A stretch of 64,000 nt of DNA, from the NCBI GenBank assembly GCA_963844055.1, contig CAWJMN010000001.1, forward strand, positions 2,914,001-2,978,000. Direction: 5' to 3'. The position numbers and the translations under genes are program-made. Origin of the DNA: CAWJMN01 sp963844055 (GTDB lineage: Bacteria; Planctomycetota; Planctomycetia; Pirellulales; Pirellulaceae). Below the pieces are notes generated by a model. It was not told the DNA's origin. It saw nothing but the letters and a program-made list of their open reading frames with translations, and did not search any database. Below, in pieces: positions 49,390-57,989 of the stretch (position 1 is the first letter of the stretch; the number at the start of each line of letters is the position of its first letter).

Positions 49390-52089
49390 ATGACCCGTCC
49401 CGAATCCAAGTTGCCACGTCCACGCACCCGTTTTGAGCAGTTTGAGCCACGCTTGGCTCTGACGGCCGATTCGTTGCTTGAACCGTTGACATCTGCGCTG
49501 CATAGCTCCATCGAGCCACTAGCGGTCACCACGGCGCCAGCCACCGAAGGGCATGGCTGGACCGAAGTTGCTTATGCGCGCAATGAATTTGGTCTGCGTG
49601 GCAGCGGGCAGACTGTTGTCGTCATCGATACAGGAATTGCCTACGACCATGTGGCACTCGGAGGCGCCATTGGCGCCGGAAACCACGTCGTAGGGGGCTG
49701 GGACTTTGCAGAAAACGATGCTAATCCCTATGACGATGGCCCAGCGGGCTATCATGGGACGCATGTCGGCGGCATTATTGGATCGCTCGATAGTCGGTAT
49801 ACCGGCGTTGCGCCTGGTGCCGATCTTGTATCCTTGCGCGTATTCGATGATCAGGGAAATTGCAATTTAGACTGGGTCGAAGCGGCCCTGCGCTGGGTTC
49901 ACACTCACCGCAGCACGTACGCAAATCCGATTACGACGGTGAATCTGTCGCTAGGAACGGACTGGAACTCCAATTCACTTCCGGGCTATGCCAATCTGGA
50001 GAGTGCATTCAAACAGCTCGAAGACGATGGGATCTTTATCTCGGTCTCGGCCGGCAACTCGTTTGGAAAGTATCAATCGGTAGGTGTTAGCTATCCTGCG
50101 GCAAGTCCGTACGTCGTTCCAGTCGCCAGCGTTGGAGCCAATGGAAATCTGAGTAGCTTTAGCCAGCGAAATGATCGCGTGATTGCGGTGCCTGGTGAAA
50201 AGGTTACCAGCACACTGCCCAGTAGCTTTTATGGCGGCAATACGGCCAAAAATGACTGGGGAGCCGCATCAGGCACCAGCATGGCAGCGCCCTATCTGGC
50301 CGGCGCAAGCGTGTTGGTTCGCGAGGCGATGAAGGACCTTGGGCAAACCCTGGTAACTCAGGATGGTATCTACGATTTGATGCGTAATACGGCCGACAGT
50401 GTCTATGACAGTGTCACCAAGCTTTCCTATAAGAAGCTGAACCTGCAGCGTGCGCTGGATACCCTCGTGGGGGCTGATGAAGCAGGCGACACTTCAACCA
50501 GTGGCAGGGTGATTGGAAGCCTTACGCAGCAAACCATTATCTCTGGTACGATTGGCCGACTTTCCGACAAAGACTTCTTCCAGTTCACTGCCTCAGCGAC
50601 CGGCAAGGCCACCTTTACCATTACAGCAAGCGGTTCGCTGGCCTCAAATTGGCTAACGACAGGAAGTGGCGTATCGATCCAAGGCAACAAGCTGACGATG
50701 GATATGGTAGCGGGCCAAACCTACTCGTTTGGTTTGCAAACTTTAGATGGTATTGGCCGCTATAGTATTTCCACCCAGATTCAGGCCAATCCAACCGAAG
50801 TCATTTCGGCAACCAACCTGGGAACAATTACCCAGACACGCATTAATGATACCAAGCTGACTGGAGATGTCTGGTATCAGGTGACAGCAAGTCGTACCGG
50901 CACGTTTTCTGCTGAGGCGATGTTTCAAAACTCTCAGGGAAACATCGACCTGGAAGTCTATGATGCACAGCGTAATTTACTGGGAACCTCCAAGGGGACG
51001 GGAAACTCCGAGCGGATTGACTTCTCGGTAGATTCTGGAAGCATCTATTTTGTTCGAGCACGTGGCACGAATGCCGATGTTGATCTGCGGCTAACCAACC
51101 TCGTTTCCACACGTGGCAACAATGTTGAAGCGAGTGGAACCGCCGGCGATGATACGTTTGTTTGGTCAGCTGGTACGCGACAAACTCTCACGGTGAATGG
51201 CGTAAGCTACTCCCTGGCAGGAACCTCTCAGGTGACCGTCGCCGCTGGGGCTGGCAATGATACGGTAACGCTGCAAGGTGGCGGTGGGGCCGAGCAAATT
51301 ACACTACGGCAGAACCGTGCCGAACTAGTGGGAAGCAATTATTCTTTCTCGATAGACAACACAGAAACGGTACGTGTTCGTGGCAGCCAAAACGACCAAG
51401 TGACCTTCTATGACACGGCCGGCAACGATACATTCGAAGCCAGCCCACGCACTGCCAGCATGCGGGGACTCAATTACTCTGCAACGGCCGACGGCTTTGG
51501 GAGCGTGGTTGCGATTGCCAACAATGGCGGACTCGATACTGCTCGCTTATATGACTCGGCAGGCAATGATCGCCTGACAGGGACTGCCAGCGAAGTCCTG
51601 CTACGCGGCGGAAACTTCTCGCTATCTGCCAATGGGTTTGAACGTACGACGGTCGTTGCAAATAGCGGCGGATATGATACGGCAAGCCTTTCCATGCGAA
51701 GCAGTCGCGACGTTTACACGCCGGGATCCAAGACCGCGACGCTAAAGTCCGACAATGCGCTTCTGTACTTTGAATCGTTTGATGCGGTTACTGCCACGGC
51801 AGCTGCCGCCACTTCGTCGTCAGCCATCGGCCCGGTCGCGATTGGGCGGATGTCGACCGAAACCTTGGTGATGGTTGGAAACTCCATTTCAATCAACAAG
51901 TCCAGAGCGATTGGCCCGCAAGGCTTTGCCGCGATTGGGGCTTCTCTTGACGATGGATCTTCCAGCGGACCGAACCTAGCTGGAGTACAAGCATCGATGG
52001 AGCAAGAGCTTGCTCTGTTGCGAACAAAACGGCAAGCTATTCACGAGAACCATGCGGTCGATGATTGGTTTAACAGCCTAGGCACCTAG
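49390..52089 (+). CDS. Subtilisin-like (S8) serine protease with C-terminal repeats, 899 aa
   Basis: TTAGGGGA precedes ATG 49390. The N-terminus carries RFEQFEPRLALTADSL, the planctomycete LEPRLAL-like export motif, instead of a classical signal peptide. The S8 catalytic triad is Asp80 (VVVIDTGIAYDH), His122 (YHGTHVGGIIG) and Ser297 (SGTSMAAPYLAG), with oxyanion Asn223 (SVSAGNS). A pre-peptidase C-terminal-like domain follows (about 395-560), then repeats of the DxAGNDxF/L type (TAGDDTFVW, TAGNDTFEAS, SAGNDRLTG) alternating with GLNYSATADGF and GNFSLSANGF. It is a surface or secreted protease; no prodomain of the usual type is visible. Confidence 0.92.
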   Translation: MTRPESKLPRPRTRFEQFEPRLALTADSLLEPLTSALHSSIEPLAVTTAPATEGHGWTEVAYARNEFGLRGSGQTVVVIDTGIAYDHVALGGAIGAGNHVVGGWDFAENDANPYDDGPAGYHGTHVGGIIGSLDSRYTGVAPGADLVSLRVFDDQGNCNLDWVEAALRWVHTHRSTYANPITTVNLSLGTDWNSNSLPGYANLESAFKQLEDDGIFISVSAGNSFGKYQSVGVSYPAASPYVVPVASVGANGNLSSFSQRNDRVIAVPGEKVTSTLPSSFYGGNTAKNDWGAASGTSMAAPYLAGASVLVREAMKDLGQTLVTQDGIYDLMRNTADSVYDSVTKLSYKKLNLQRALDTLVGADEAGDTSTSGRVIGSLTQQTIISGTIGRLSDKDFFQFTASATGKATFTITASGSLASNWLTTGSGVSIQGNKLTMDMVAGQTYSFGLQTLDGIGRYSISTQIQANPTEVISATNLGTITQTRINDTKLTGDVWYQVTASRTGTFSAEAMFQNSQGNIDLEVYDAQRNLLGTSKGTGNSERIDFSVDSGSIYFVRARGTNADVDLRLTNLVSTRGNNVEASGTAGDDTFVWSAGTRQTLTVNGVSYSLAGTSQVTVAAGAGNDTVTLQGGGGAEQITLRQNRAELVGSNYSFSIDNTETVRVRGSQNDQVTFYDTAGNDTFEASPRTASMRGLNYSATADGFGSVVAIANNGGLDTARLYDSAGNDRLTGTASEVLLRGGNFSLSANGFERTTVVANSGGYDTASLSMRSSRDVYTPGSKTATLKSDNALLYFESFDAVTATAAAATSSSAIGPVAIGRMSTETLVMVGNSISINKSRAIGPQGFAAIGASLDDGSSSGPNLAGVQASMEQELALLRTKRQAIHENHAVDDWFNSLGT

Positions 52090-52139
52090 TCGCACGTCTA
52101 TGACCGAAAGAGCTAGTCACGGTGAAGCAGAGGGCCCCG

Positions 52140-52970
52140 CTAGGGACGAAAGTGCTTAACCAGACGTGGCTCTAAATCAGGAAGTCGCTGCCGTAGCCGC
52201 AGGCTGAACTGTCCCAGATCGTCCTTTTGCTTTGCCTCGGCGAGGAAATGAACCAGTTCGGTATACGCTTCACGCGAACCGTGCAAACAGAAGTGCACCC
52301 AAGCCCAGGCATCGCGATAATGTTCGCGGCGCATTTCCGAAATATCTCGCAGCGACTCTAGCTCATCGAGCCTGGGCATCTCATTCTGGCGAAGGAGTTG
52401 CCGAATCGTTTGCAGATGCGGGTTTCCATCCGACCGCTTATCGCGCGGCATCTCGAAGTATTCTGCCAGCCCTTCATCTAACCAAAGCGGAACCTCTTGC
52501 AGGTTGGCATGCAAAATCGCGTGCGTCGCCTCATGCCGAACATCGACTTCAAAGTCGACTCCACGACACGCAAAGAGCATGCCTGGCCGCTGACGATCCT
52601 TGATGTAGAGCGCGGGGCGAACCGGCACCGTGGGGAAGTATCGTTTTAGATAGGCCTGATAGGTCGGCTTCTTATCAAACAAGAAGAGATGAATCTTTTC
52701 GGCCGGTGGATCAATCCCCAGCGAGGCTTGCATGTCCGACTGAAGATACGAGAGCTCTTGGATTAGCGACTGAGAATTCTCCAGCGAGAAATCAGCGTGG
52801 CAAAGGAACGGGCCAGCCGTCTGCTCGGATGGCCACTTTTCCGCACTGAGCGATACCTTCGAAAAGGGTGGGCAAAGCGGCAACCCCATCATCGCGAGCA
52901 TGCCCACCATCGCGCGGCGACGGCCGCTGCTTAACGGTGAGCATAGCGCTGATGTCTTCAATGGGTACAT
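52140..52970 (-). CDS. Exported gluzincin-like metallopeptidase (DUF1570-type), 276 aa
   Basis: The N-terminus is basic then hydrophobic (RRRAMVGMLAMMGLPLCPPF), an export signal. The core has DVRHEATHAILHANL with the HExxH zinc motif, and LWLDEGLAEYFEMPRD with the third ligand Glu, the DUF1570 or peptidase-MA-like arrangement. Residues 80-150 include LFLFDKKPTYQAYLKRYFP. ATG 52970 is preferred to ATG 53006. It lies convergent to the subtilase and downstream of the kinase gene. The substrate is unknown. Confidence 0.8.
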   Translation of the reverse strand: MYPLKTSALCSPLSSGRRRAMVGMLAMMGLPLCPPFSKVSLSAEKWPSEQTAGPFLCHADFSLENSQSLIQELSYLQSDMQASLGIDPPAEKIHLFLFDKKPTYQAYLKRYFPTVPVRPALYIKDRQRPGMLFACRGVDFEVDVRHEATHAILHANLQEVPLWLDEGLAEYFEMPRDKRSDGNPHLQTIRQLLRQNEMPRLDELESLRDISEMRREHYRDAWAWVHFCLHGSREAYTELVHFLAEAKQKDDLGQFSLRLRQRLPDLEPRLVKHFRP

Positions 52971-53141
52971 ACGGATGCCGAAAAAACGCTTGACCTTGCC
53001 TGCCAATCACGCCCCGAACAGAGAGGTAATGGCCAGGAGTGTACTTTTCCGAGAAAGGTCGGTCAATCGGAAACGGCAACAACGCTAGCACGCGGCTAGT
53101 CGTCGTTCAAAGGCAGCAAAAGAGAGCCGTAAAATGGCTGC

Positions 53142-54791
53142 TTAGTAAGTGGCAAGCTCTAGCCCAGCCACCGAATGCTGATTCTCTTCCCACCAGCGGC
53201 GGGCAGTATCGGCCGACCAGTCGCCAGCGTTTTGACATTCATCTAGGGCTGCCGCTAGTTCAGCCGCCGTTTGAAAGCGTTCATCGGGAGACTTTAGCAA
53301 GCAGCGCATGACGACCGCTTCTAGATCGGGCGGAACATCATCACGAATCGAGGAGAGAGGCGGCGGAGCTTCATGGGCATGAGCCACCAAGACCTTGAGC
53401 GGCTTGTCGCTGTCAAACGGTGGCCTGCCCGTTAACAGGAAATACAGCACGCCCCCCATGGAGTAGATATCGCTACGGACATCGGGCTCATAATCGCCGG
53501 TCGCTTGTTCGGGCGACATATAAAGCGGCGAACCAGTAATGCTTCCCTCTTGCGTTAGCACAGAATCGTCCGTTGCCGTGAGTGGCTTGGCCAATCCGAA
53601 GTCTAGCAACTTGGAAACATCGTAAAAACCGCCGCGAATCGCGGAGAAAATATTGGCCGGCTTTAGATCACGATGCAACAGCCCCAACATGTGAGCCTCT
53701 TGCAACGCATCACACGCCTGACGCACCAAATGAATCACGCGCGAGGCAGGCATGGGGCCAAATCGCTTGACCAGCTCGGAGAGGTTCATCCCGGGCAAAT
53801 ATTCCATGACGTAATAGAACGTTCCATCCTCGGCACGACCGTAGTCAAAAATATCGATGCTGTTCCAGTGGGATAGCTTGGCTGTTGCTTGAACTTCTCG
53901 TTCAAATCGAGCGAGGACCTTGGGGTCTCCCGCCTTTTCAGGACGGATTACCTTGATCGCACAAGGGCGTTTCATCAGCTGATGCTCGGCCAGGTAAACA
54001 TCCCCCATGCCTCCACTGCCAATCAGCCGCTTAAGGCGATATTGGCCCAACTGGCGTGCTTCATAGAACTGGGCTCGAAGCGAATTGATCGAATGAACGC
54101 CCCAAGTTGCACCAACGGCCGCCAGCACCAGCGTAAGCAACATTTCGACAATGACGTGTGGCTCCGACGTAAACAGGTTACGCGCGTCGACGTCAGTCAA
54201 AGCAGTAATGCAAGCCGTGATCAGCGGAACAGCACTGATCATTCCGATCACGACGGCTGCCCGCTTCCAAGTGTTGGGAATGAACAAGGCATAGGTATAG
54301 ATCGAAATCATCCAGACAGGCGAAACACCTGGAGAGTAATCATAGTTGGTGGCAACGATCATATCCCGTTCGTGTTGCAACATTGCAAAGAACACCACGG
54401 GAAGGCCGAATGTCACAAGCTCTACAAATCGCAATGCCCCCATCGATAGCTGAGGCCGGCGAGTCAGCCAAATACCGATCAGTCCAAGGACGCAGGTATT
54501 GACGATGTGCCCCACAAAGAGGGCCAGCTGGACACTGCTCGAGCGGTCGAGCAAGAAGAGATGCCAAATCAAAAAGACAGCAAAACCGGCAAACTGAACC
54601 AGTGCGGCAGAACGAAGGCGTCCACCAAGCAGATCTTGCAATTCGGCATTTAGGCCGGATTCCGTCCCTTCGACCAAATGAACCTTGCATTGCGCGCCAA
54701 TGCCGTACTGTTCCCCATTTACGGGAGCATCAAGCGTCAACTCAGAAGGACCCGAACTAGCGGGGGGAAATGGCGTATCCAAGGCATCCAC
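53142..54791 (-). CDS. Membrane Ser/Thr protein kinase with N-terminal sensor helices, 549 aa
   Basis: The start is GTG 54791. Residues 60-230 contain about six membrane helices. The kinase domain (251-535) follows: glycine loop IGSGGMGDVY (257-266), Lys280 in CAIKVI, catalytic HRDLKPAN (373-380), DFGLA (397-401), SPLYMSPEQA and DIYSMGGVLYFLLTGRPPF. All catalytic residues are present, so it should be active. This order, sensor helices first and kinase last, is the reverse of PknB-type proteins with an external C-terminal sensor. The multi-helix part may sense a membrane or ligand signal. Confidence 0.94.
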   Translation of the reverse strand: MDALDTPFPPASSGPSELTLDAPVNGEQYGIGAQCKVHLVEGTESGLNAELQDLLGGRLRSAALVQFAGFAVFLIWHLFLLDRSSSVQLALFVGHIVNTCVLGLIGIWLTRRPQLSMGALRFVELVTFGLPVVFFAMLQHERDMIVATNYDYSPGVSPVWMISIYTYALFIPNTWKRAAVVIGMISAVPLITACITALTDVDARNLFTSEPHVIVEMLLTLVLAAVGATWGVHSINSLRAQFYEARQLGQYRLKRLIGSGGMGDVYLAEHQLMKRPCAIKVIRPEKAGDPKVLARFEREVQATAKLSHWNSIDIFDYGRAEDGTFYYVMEYLPGMNLSELVKRFGPMPASRVIHLVRQACDALQEAHMLGLLHRDLKPANIFSAIRGGFYDVSKLLDFGLAKPLTATDDSVLTQEGSITGSPLYMSPEQATGDYEPDVRSDIYSMGGVLYFLLTGRPPFDSDKPLKVLVAHAHEAPPPLSSIRDDVPPDLEAVVMRCLLKSPDERFQTAAELAAALDECQNAGDWSADTARRWWEENQHSVAGLELATY

Positions 54792-55039
54792 CCTTGATGG
54801 AATCGGCGGTAGACCGATCGTTCCTACATTACGTTAGAGTATCATAGATGGTTCGACCGGGGACGTCGAATATTGGCTGTTCATTAGAACGACGATTTAG
54901 TCCCCAAATGGTTCGCCAAGAAACCGCCCGTTAAACTAAACCACGGCAACTATTTTTGTTTCAACCATTTCTTGCGCTCACTCCCTCCATAAAGTCCATT
55001 CGCCCACCTTAAACACGCCTTAAAGGAAACTATCCTTCC

Positions 55040-56392
55040 ATGGCCCGCCAAACAGACATTCGATTACTGGAGATTCAGACCGACACCGAACACATCGAAT
55101 ATCGAGCGCCCATCAAATTTGGGGGGAGAGTCGTCACAAGCGCACTGATTTTTAATGTTCGGATGACCGTTGAAAATCGTGCTGGACAGCGTGGCGAGGG
55201 CTTTGGCTCGATGCCACTAGGGAACGTTTGGGCATGGCCTTCGGCAGGAGTGACTCCCGAACAATCCCTGCAAGCGATGTTGGCTTTCGCAAACCGACTG
55301 CAAACGAAGTTGCTACCTTGTCCGGAGTTTTCGCATCCGCTGCAACTAACCCGCACGTGGGAAACCGCCCAGCATCAATTGGCGCGAGAGGTCGTCCAAG
55401 AATTAGGGTTATCGGAAGGCATGCCAAGGCTAGCGCAATTGGTCGCTGCTAGTCCTTATGAAGCGGCGGCCCATGATGCGTTTGGCCGTGCTGCTAACCG
55501 GTGCAGTTATGACATGCTTGGGGCTGATTTTATCGACCAAGACCTGAGCCACTTTCTAACACCCGAGTTCGCCGGCGAATATCTTGATCGCTATACCTCG
55601 CGAGTTCCAAAGGCAACGATGCCGCTTTACCACTTGGTGGGAGCGCTCGATCCACTTACCGATGCCGACATTAAGCAACGATTGAATGATGGATTACCCG
55701 AGACATTGGGCGAATGGATTTTAGCGGACGGCCTTACGCATCTAAAGATCAAGCTGGCCGGCGACAACTTGGACTGGGACATTCAGCGAGTAATCGCCGT
55801 CGATCAAGCTGCATCAGCAGCACAAGCCAAGCGTGGGCTTGCCCACTGGAATTACTCGCTCGACTTTAATGAGAAGTGCGCATCGGTTGAGTACCTGCTG
55901 GAGTTTTTAGGCATCCTCCAAAGCAGTCGCCCTGAGGCCTTTACCCGGACACAGTACGTCGAGCAACCAACGCATCGCGACCTGAAGTCTCACCCAGAGA
56001 ACAAAATGCATCGTGCGGCAGCGATTAAGCCGGTTGTCATCGATGAAAGCCTGATCGATCTAGAGACCCTGCATTTGGCACAGGAGCAAGGTTACAGCGG
56101 TGTTGCGCTAAAGGCCTGCAAGGGACACTCAGAGGCGTTGCTGATGGGTGCTGCGGCGCAGAAGTACAAGCTGTTCCTTTGCGTGCAAGACCTTTCCTGT
56201 CCTGGCTATTCATTCTTGCACTCGGCCAGTATTGCTGCTCGCCTACCAACGATTGCCGCCATTGAAGGCAATGGTCGGCAATACTGCCCAGCCGGCAATA
56301 AGGGCTGGGAGGATCGCTTTCCGGCGATGTTTCACATCACGGATGGTACCGTGGGAACGGCGGAACTCCGTGGCATCGGCCTGGGCTTTTAG
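55040..56392 (+). CDS. Enolase-superfamily enzyme, muconate-lactonizing/mandelate-racemase-like, 450 aa
   Basis: The barrel part shows HLKIKLAGDN with the KxK catalytic pair, YSLDFNEKCAS with the first metal-binding Asp, QYVEQPTHR with Glu, PVVIDESLIDLETL with the third acidic ligand, and GVALKACKGHSEALLM with the opposite catalytic Lys. The N-terminal capping domain has IKFGGRVVTSALIFNVRMTV. These features indicate the MLE subgroup, acting by proton abstraction next to a carboxylate. At 450 residues it is longer than the usual 350-380. Thirty-six bases separate it from a DegT-type aminotransferase, so the two probably act on one pathway. The substrate cannot be named. Confidence 0.87.
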   Translation: MARQTDIRLLEIQTDTEHIEYRAPIKFGGRVVTSALIFNVRMTVENRAGQRGEGFGSMPLGNVWAWPSAGVTPEQSLQAMLAFANRLQTKLLPCPEFSHPLQLTRTWETAQHQLAREVVQELGLSEGMPRLAQLVAASPYEAAAHDAFGRAANRCSYDMLGADFIDQDLSHFLTPEFAGEYLDRYTSRVPKATMPLYHLVGALDPLTDADIKQRLNDGLPETLGEWILADGLTHLKIKLAGDNLDWDIQRVIAVDQAASAAQAKRGLAHWNYSLDFNEKCASVEYLLEFLGILQSSRPEAFTRTQYVEQPTHRDLKSHPENKMHRAAAIKPVVIDESLIDLETLHLAQEQGYSGVALKACKGHSEALLMGAAAQKYKLFLCVQDLSCPGYSFLHSASIAARLPTIAAIEGNGRQYCPAGNKGWEDRFPAMFHITDGTVGTAELRGIGLGF

Positions 56393-56428
56393 ATTTTCAC
56401 CGTTGATGCATTACAAACCTACTGCTGT

Positions 56429-57538
56429 ATGACGCTTTCCTTTTCCCCTCATCAAATACCACCTTGGCCACCGGCGGACGACGAGATCCGCGCGGTGCTT
56501 GAGACCGCGTGGCACGAGGGAACATGGGGACATTATGAAGGGGCTTATTGCGATCAGTTGGTTGCAGCACTGCAGCAAATGCATCAAGTCGAGTTTGCCT
56601 ATCCTTGCTCAAGTGGAACGATTGCTGTCGAACTGGCCCTGCGTGGGCTCAAAGTCATGCAAGGAGACGAAGTTATCTTGGCTGGCTACGACTTTCCAGG
56701 AAACTTTCGAGCGATTGAAGCGATTGGCGCAAAGCCCGTTTTAGTGGATGTCGTTCCCGGGGGCTGGACGCTCGATCCGGCGGGGCTGGAGCAAGCCTAT
56801 TCACCCTTGGTAAAAGCGGTCATTGCGTCTCACATGCATGGCACGACTGCCGACATGGCGGCCATCTGTCAGTGGGGCAAAGAACGCAGAGTCGCCGTTC
56901 TGGAAGATGCGTGTCAAATGCCGGGCGCGACCGTGCAGGGCAAGCTGGCGGGAACATGGGGCGACTGCTCCGTTTTGAGCTTTGGCGGAAGCAAGCTGTT
57001 AACGGCAGGGCGGGGCGGCGCCATCCTGACGCCAAGCGAAGAAGTGTTCCAGAGAATCAAACTGTTCTGCGATCGAGGAAACCAAGCGTTTCCCCTTTCG
57101 CAATTACAGGCGGCGGTACTACTCCCCCAGATAACAAAGCTCGAAGAACGAAACCGCTATCGCTTTAAGCAGGCAGAACAACTGCGAAACCTGTGGCAAA
57201 CGCACCCGAACGTTGTCCTTCCAGTTGTCGAGCCGGGCGATCGTCCTAGCTATTACAAGCTGGGCTTTCAGTGGAATGGTCCAGCGGCAGCCACCGCCAC
57301 GGTTTCCCCACGCGACGAACTAGTGACACGATTTCGGCAAGCGGGCCTTCCCCTGGATAGCGGCTTTCGCGGCTTTGCCAAGCGAACAGGAAGGCGTTGC
57401 CGAGTAGCAACGGCTTTGAAACATTCGATCCTGGCAGCGGACCAAACGATACTGCTGCATCACCCGGTACTACTAGGTGATGATCGACTTATTGCCTTGC
57501 TTGGACAGGCCGTGCTTGGCGTGTTGAAGTCGCTGTAG
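56429..57538 (+). CDS. DegT/DnrJ/EryC1/StrS-family aminotransferase, 369 aa
   Basis: This PLP-dependent family transaminates keto-sugars and related compounds. Visible features are CSSGTIAVELALRGL (phosphate-binding), DEVILAGYDFPGNFRAI, VLEDACQMPGA with the cofactor Asp and its neighbour, SVLSFGGSKLLTAGRGG with the PLP-binding Lys, and RNRYRFKQAEQLRNLW. The length is close to the family norm. It follows the enolase-superfamily gene by 36 bases and ends in a strong terminator, so the pair forms a unit. The usual sugar-nucleotide genes are not nearby. Confidence 0.9.
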   Translation: MTLSFSPHQIPPWPPADDEIRAVLETAWHEGTWGHYEGAYCDQLVAALQQMHQVEFAYPCSSGTIAVELALRGLKVMQGDEVILAGYDFPGNFRAIEAIGAKPVLVDVVPGGWTLDPAGLEQAYSPLVKAVIASHMHGTTADMAAICQWGKERRVAVLEDACQMPGATVQGKLAGTWGDCSVLSFGGSKLLTAGRGGAILTPSEEVFQRIKLFCDRGNQAFPLSQLQAAVLLPQITKLEERNRYRFKQAEQLRNLWQTHPNVVLPVVEPGDRPSYYKLGFQWNGPAAATATVSPRDELVTRFRQAGLPLDSGFRGFAKRTGRRCRVATALKHSILAADQTILLHHPVLLGDDRLIALLGQAVLGVLKSL

Positions 57539-57545
57539 AAAGCAA

Positions 57546-57586
57546 AAAAGGGAGCTGTTTCACCCTTAGTGTAACAGCTCCCTTTT
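57546..57586 (+). terminator. Rho-independent terminator after the aminotransferase gene
   Basis: AAAAGGGAGCTGTT (57546-57559) pairs with AACAGCTCCCTTTT (57573-57586) around 13 bases, starting 8 bases after the stop. Confidence 0.85.
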
Positions 57587-57600
57587 CGCGTGTTCCCTGG

Positions 57601-57632
57601 CATCGGAGCAGATCCGAAGACCTGCTCCGATG
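57601..57632. repeat. Perfect inverted repeat, 11-bp arms
   Basis: CATCGGAGCAG (57601-57611) and CTGCTCCGATG (57622-57632) flank a 10-base loop. There is no T-run on either side. It is the second of three stem-loops in the spacer between convergent genes. Confidence 0.75.
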
Positions 57633-57922
57633 CACAGTCAAAAAGCTACATCGTGAAGCACTTTACAAAGCATTGACCCAGAAACGCTTTGCAAAGAATA
57701 ACGCTTCAATCCCGGAGGGAGGATGGCGGCATATTCCCGCAAACATGTCGCCAACGATGCAGCTTTCTCATTGTTTGATTTGTTTGTCGTGCGGGCTTTG
57801 TTCCCGCGTGTGACGAGCGGATAAATAACAATTCGCTCCGATTCCCACAACCCGAAAAAAGCCTTGTTTTTCGCGGCATTTCTGAATTTAGAAGCTTTAT
57901 TGGCCTGCCTTAACAAAAAGAA
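57633..57922. other. Spacer between convergent genes
   Basis: The only sizeable frame, on the minus strand at 57638-57916, is lysine/asparagine-rich with no ribosome site and ends in a hairpin zone; I do not regard it as a gene. The stretch is more AT-rich than its surroundings. Confidence 0.45.
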
Positions 57923-57948
57923 AGGAGGCTTCTAAAAAGAAGCCTCCT
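57923..57948 (-). terminator. Rho-independent terminator after the MurE-like gene
   Basis: AGGAGGCTTCT (57923-57933) and AGAAGCCTCCT (57938-57948) pair around AAAA. On the minus strand the stem is followed by TTCTTTTTGTT, and it lies 41 bases past the stop. Confidence 0.88.
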
Positions 57949-57989
57949 AAAAACTCCTAGCCGGGAAATTTGACGCTGGTAGTTTGTCA

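Noticed and set aside
57638..57916. A 92-codon minus-strand ORF between the convergent genes
   Set aside because: No ribosome site, Lys/Asn/Ala-rich without domain pattern, and embedded between terminators.
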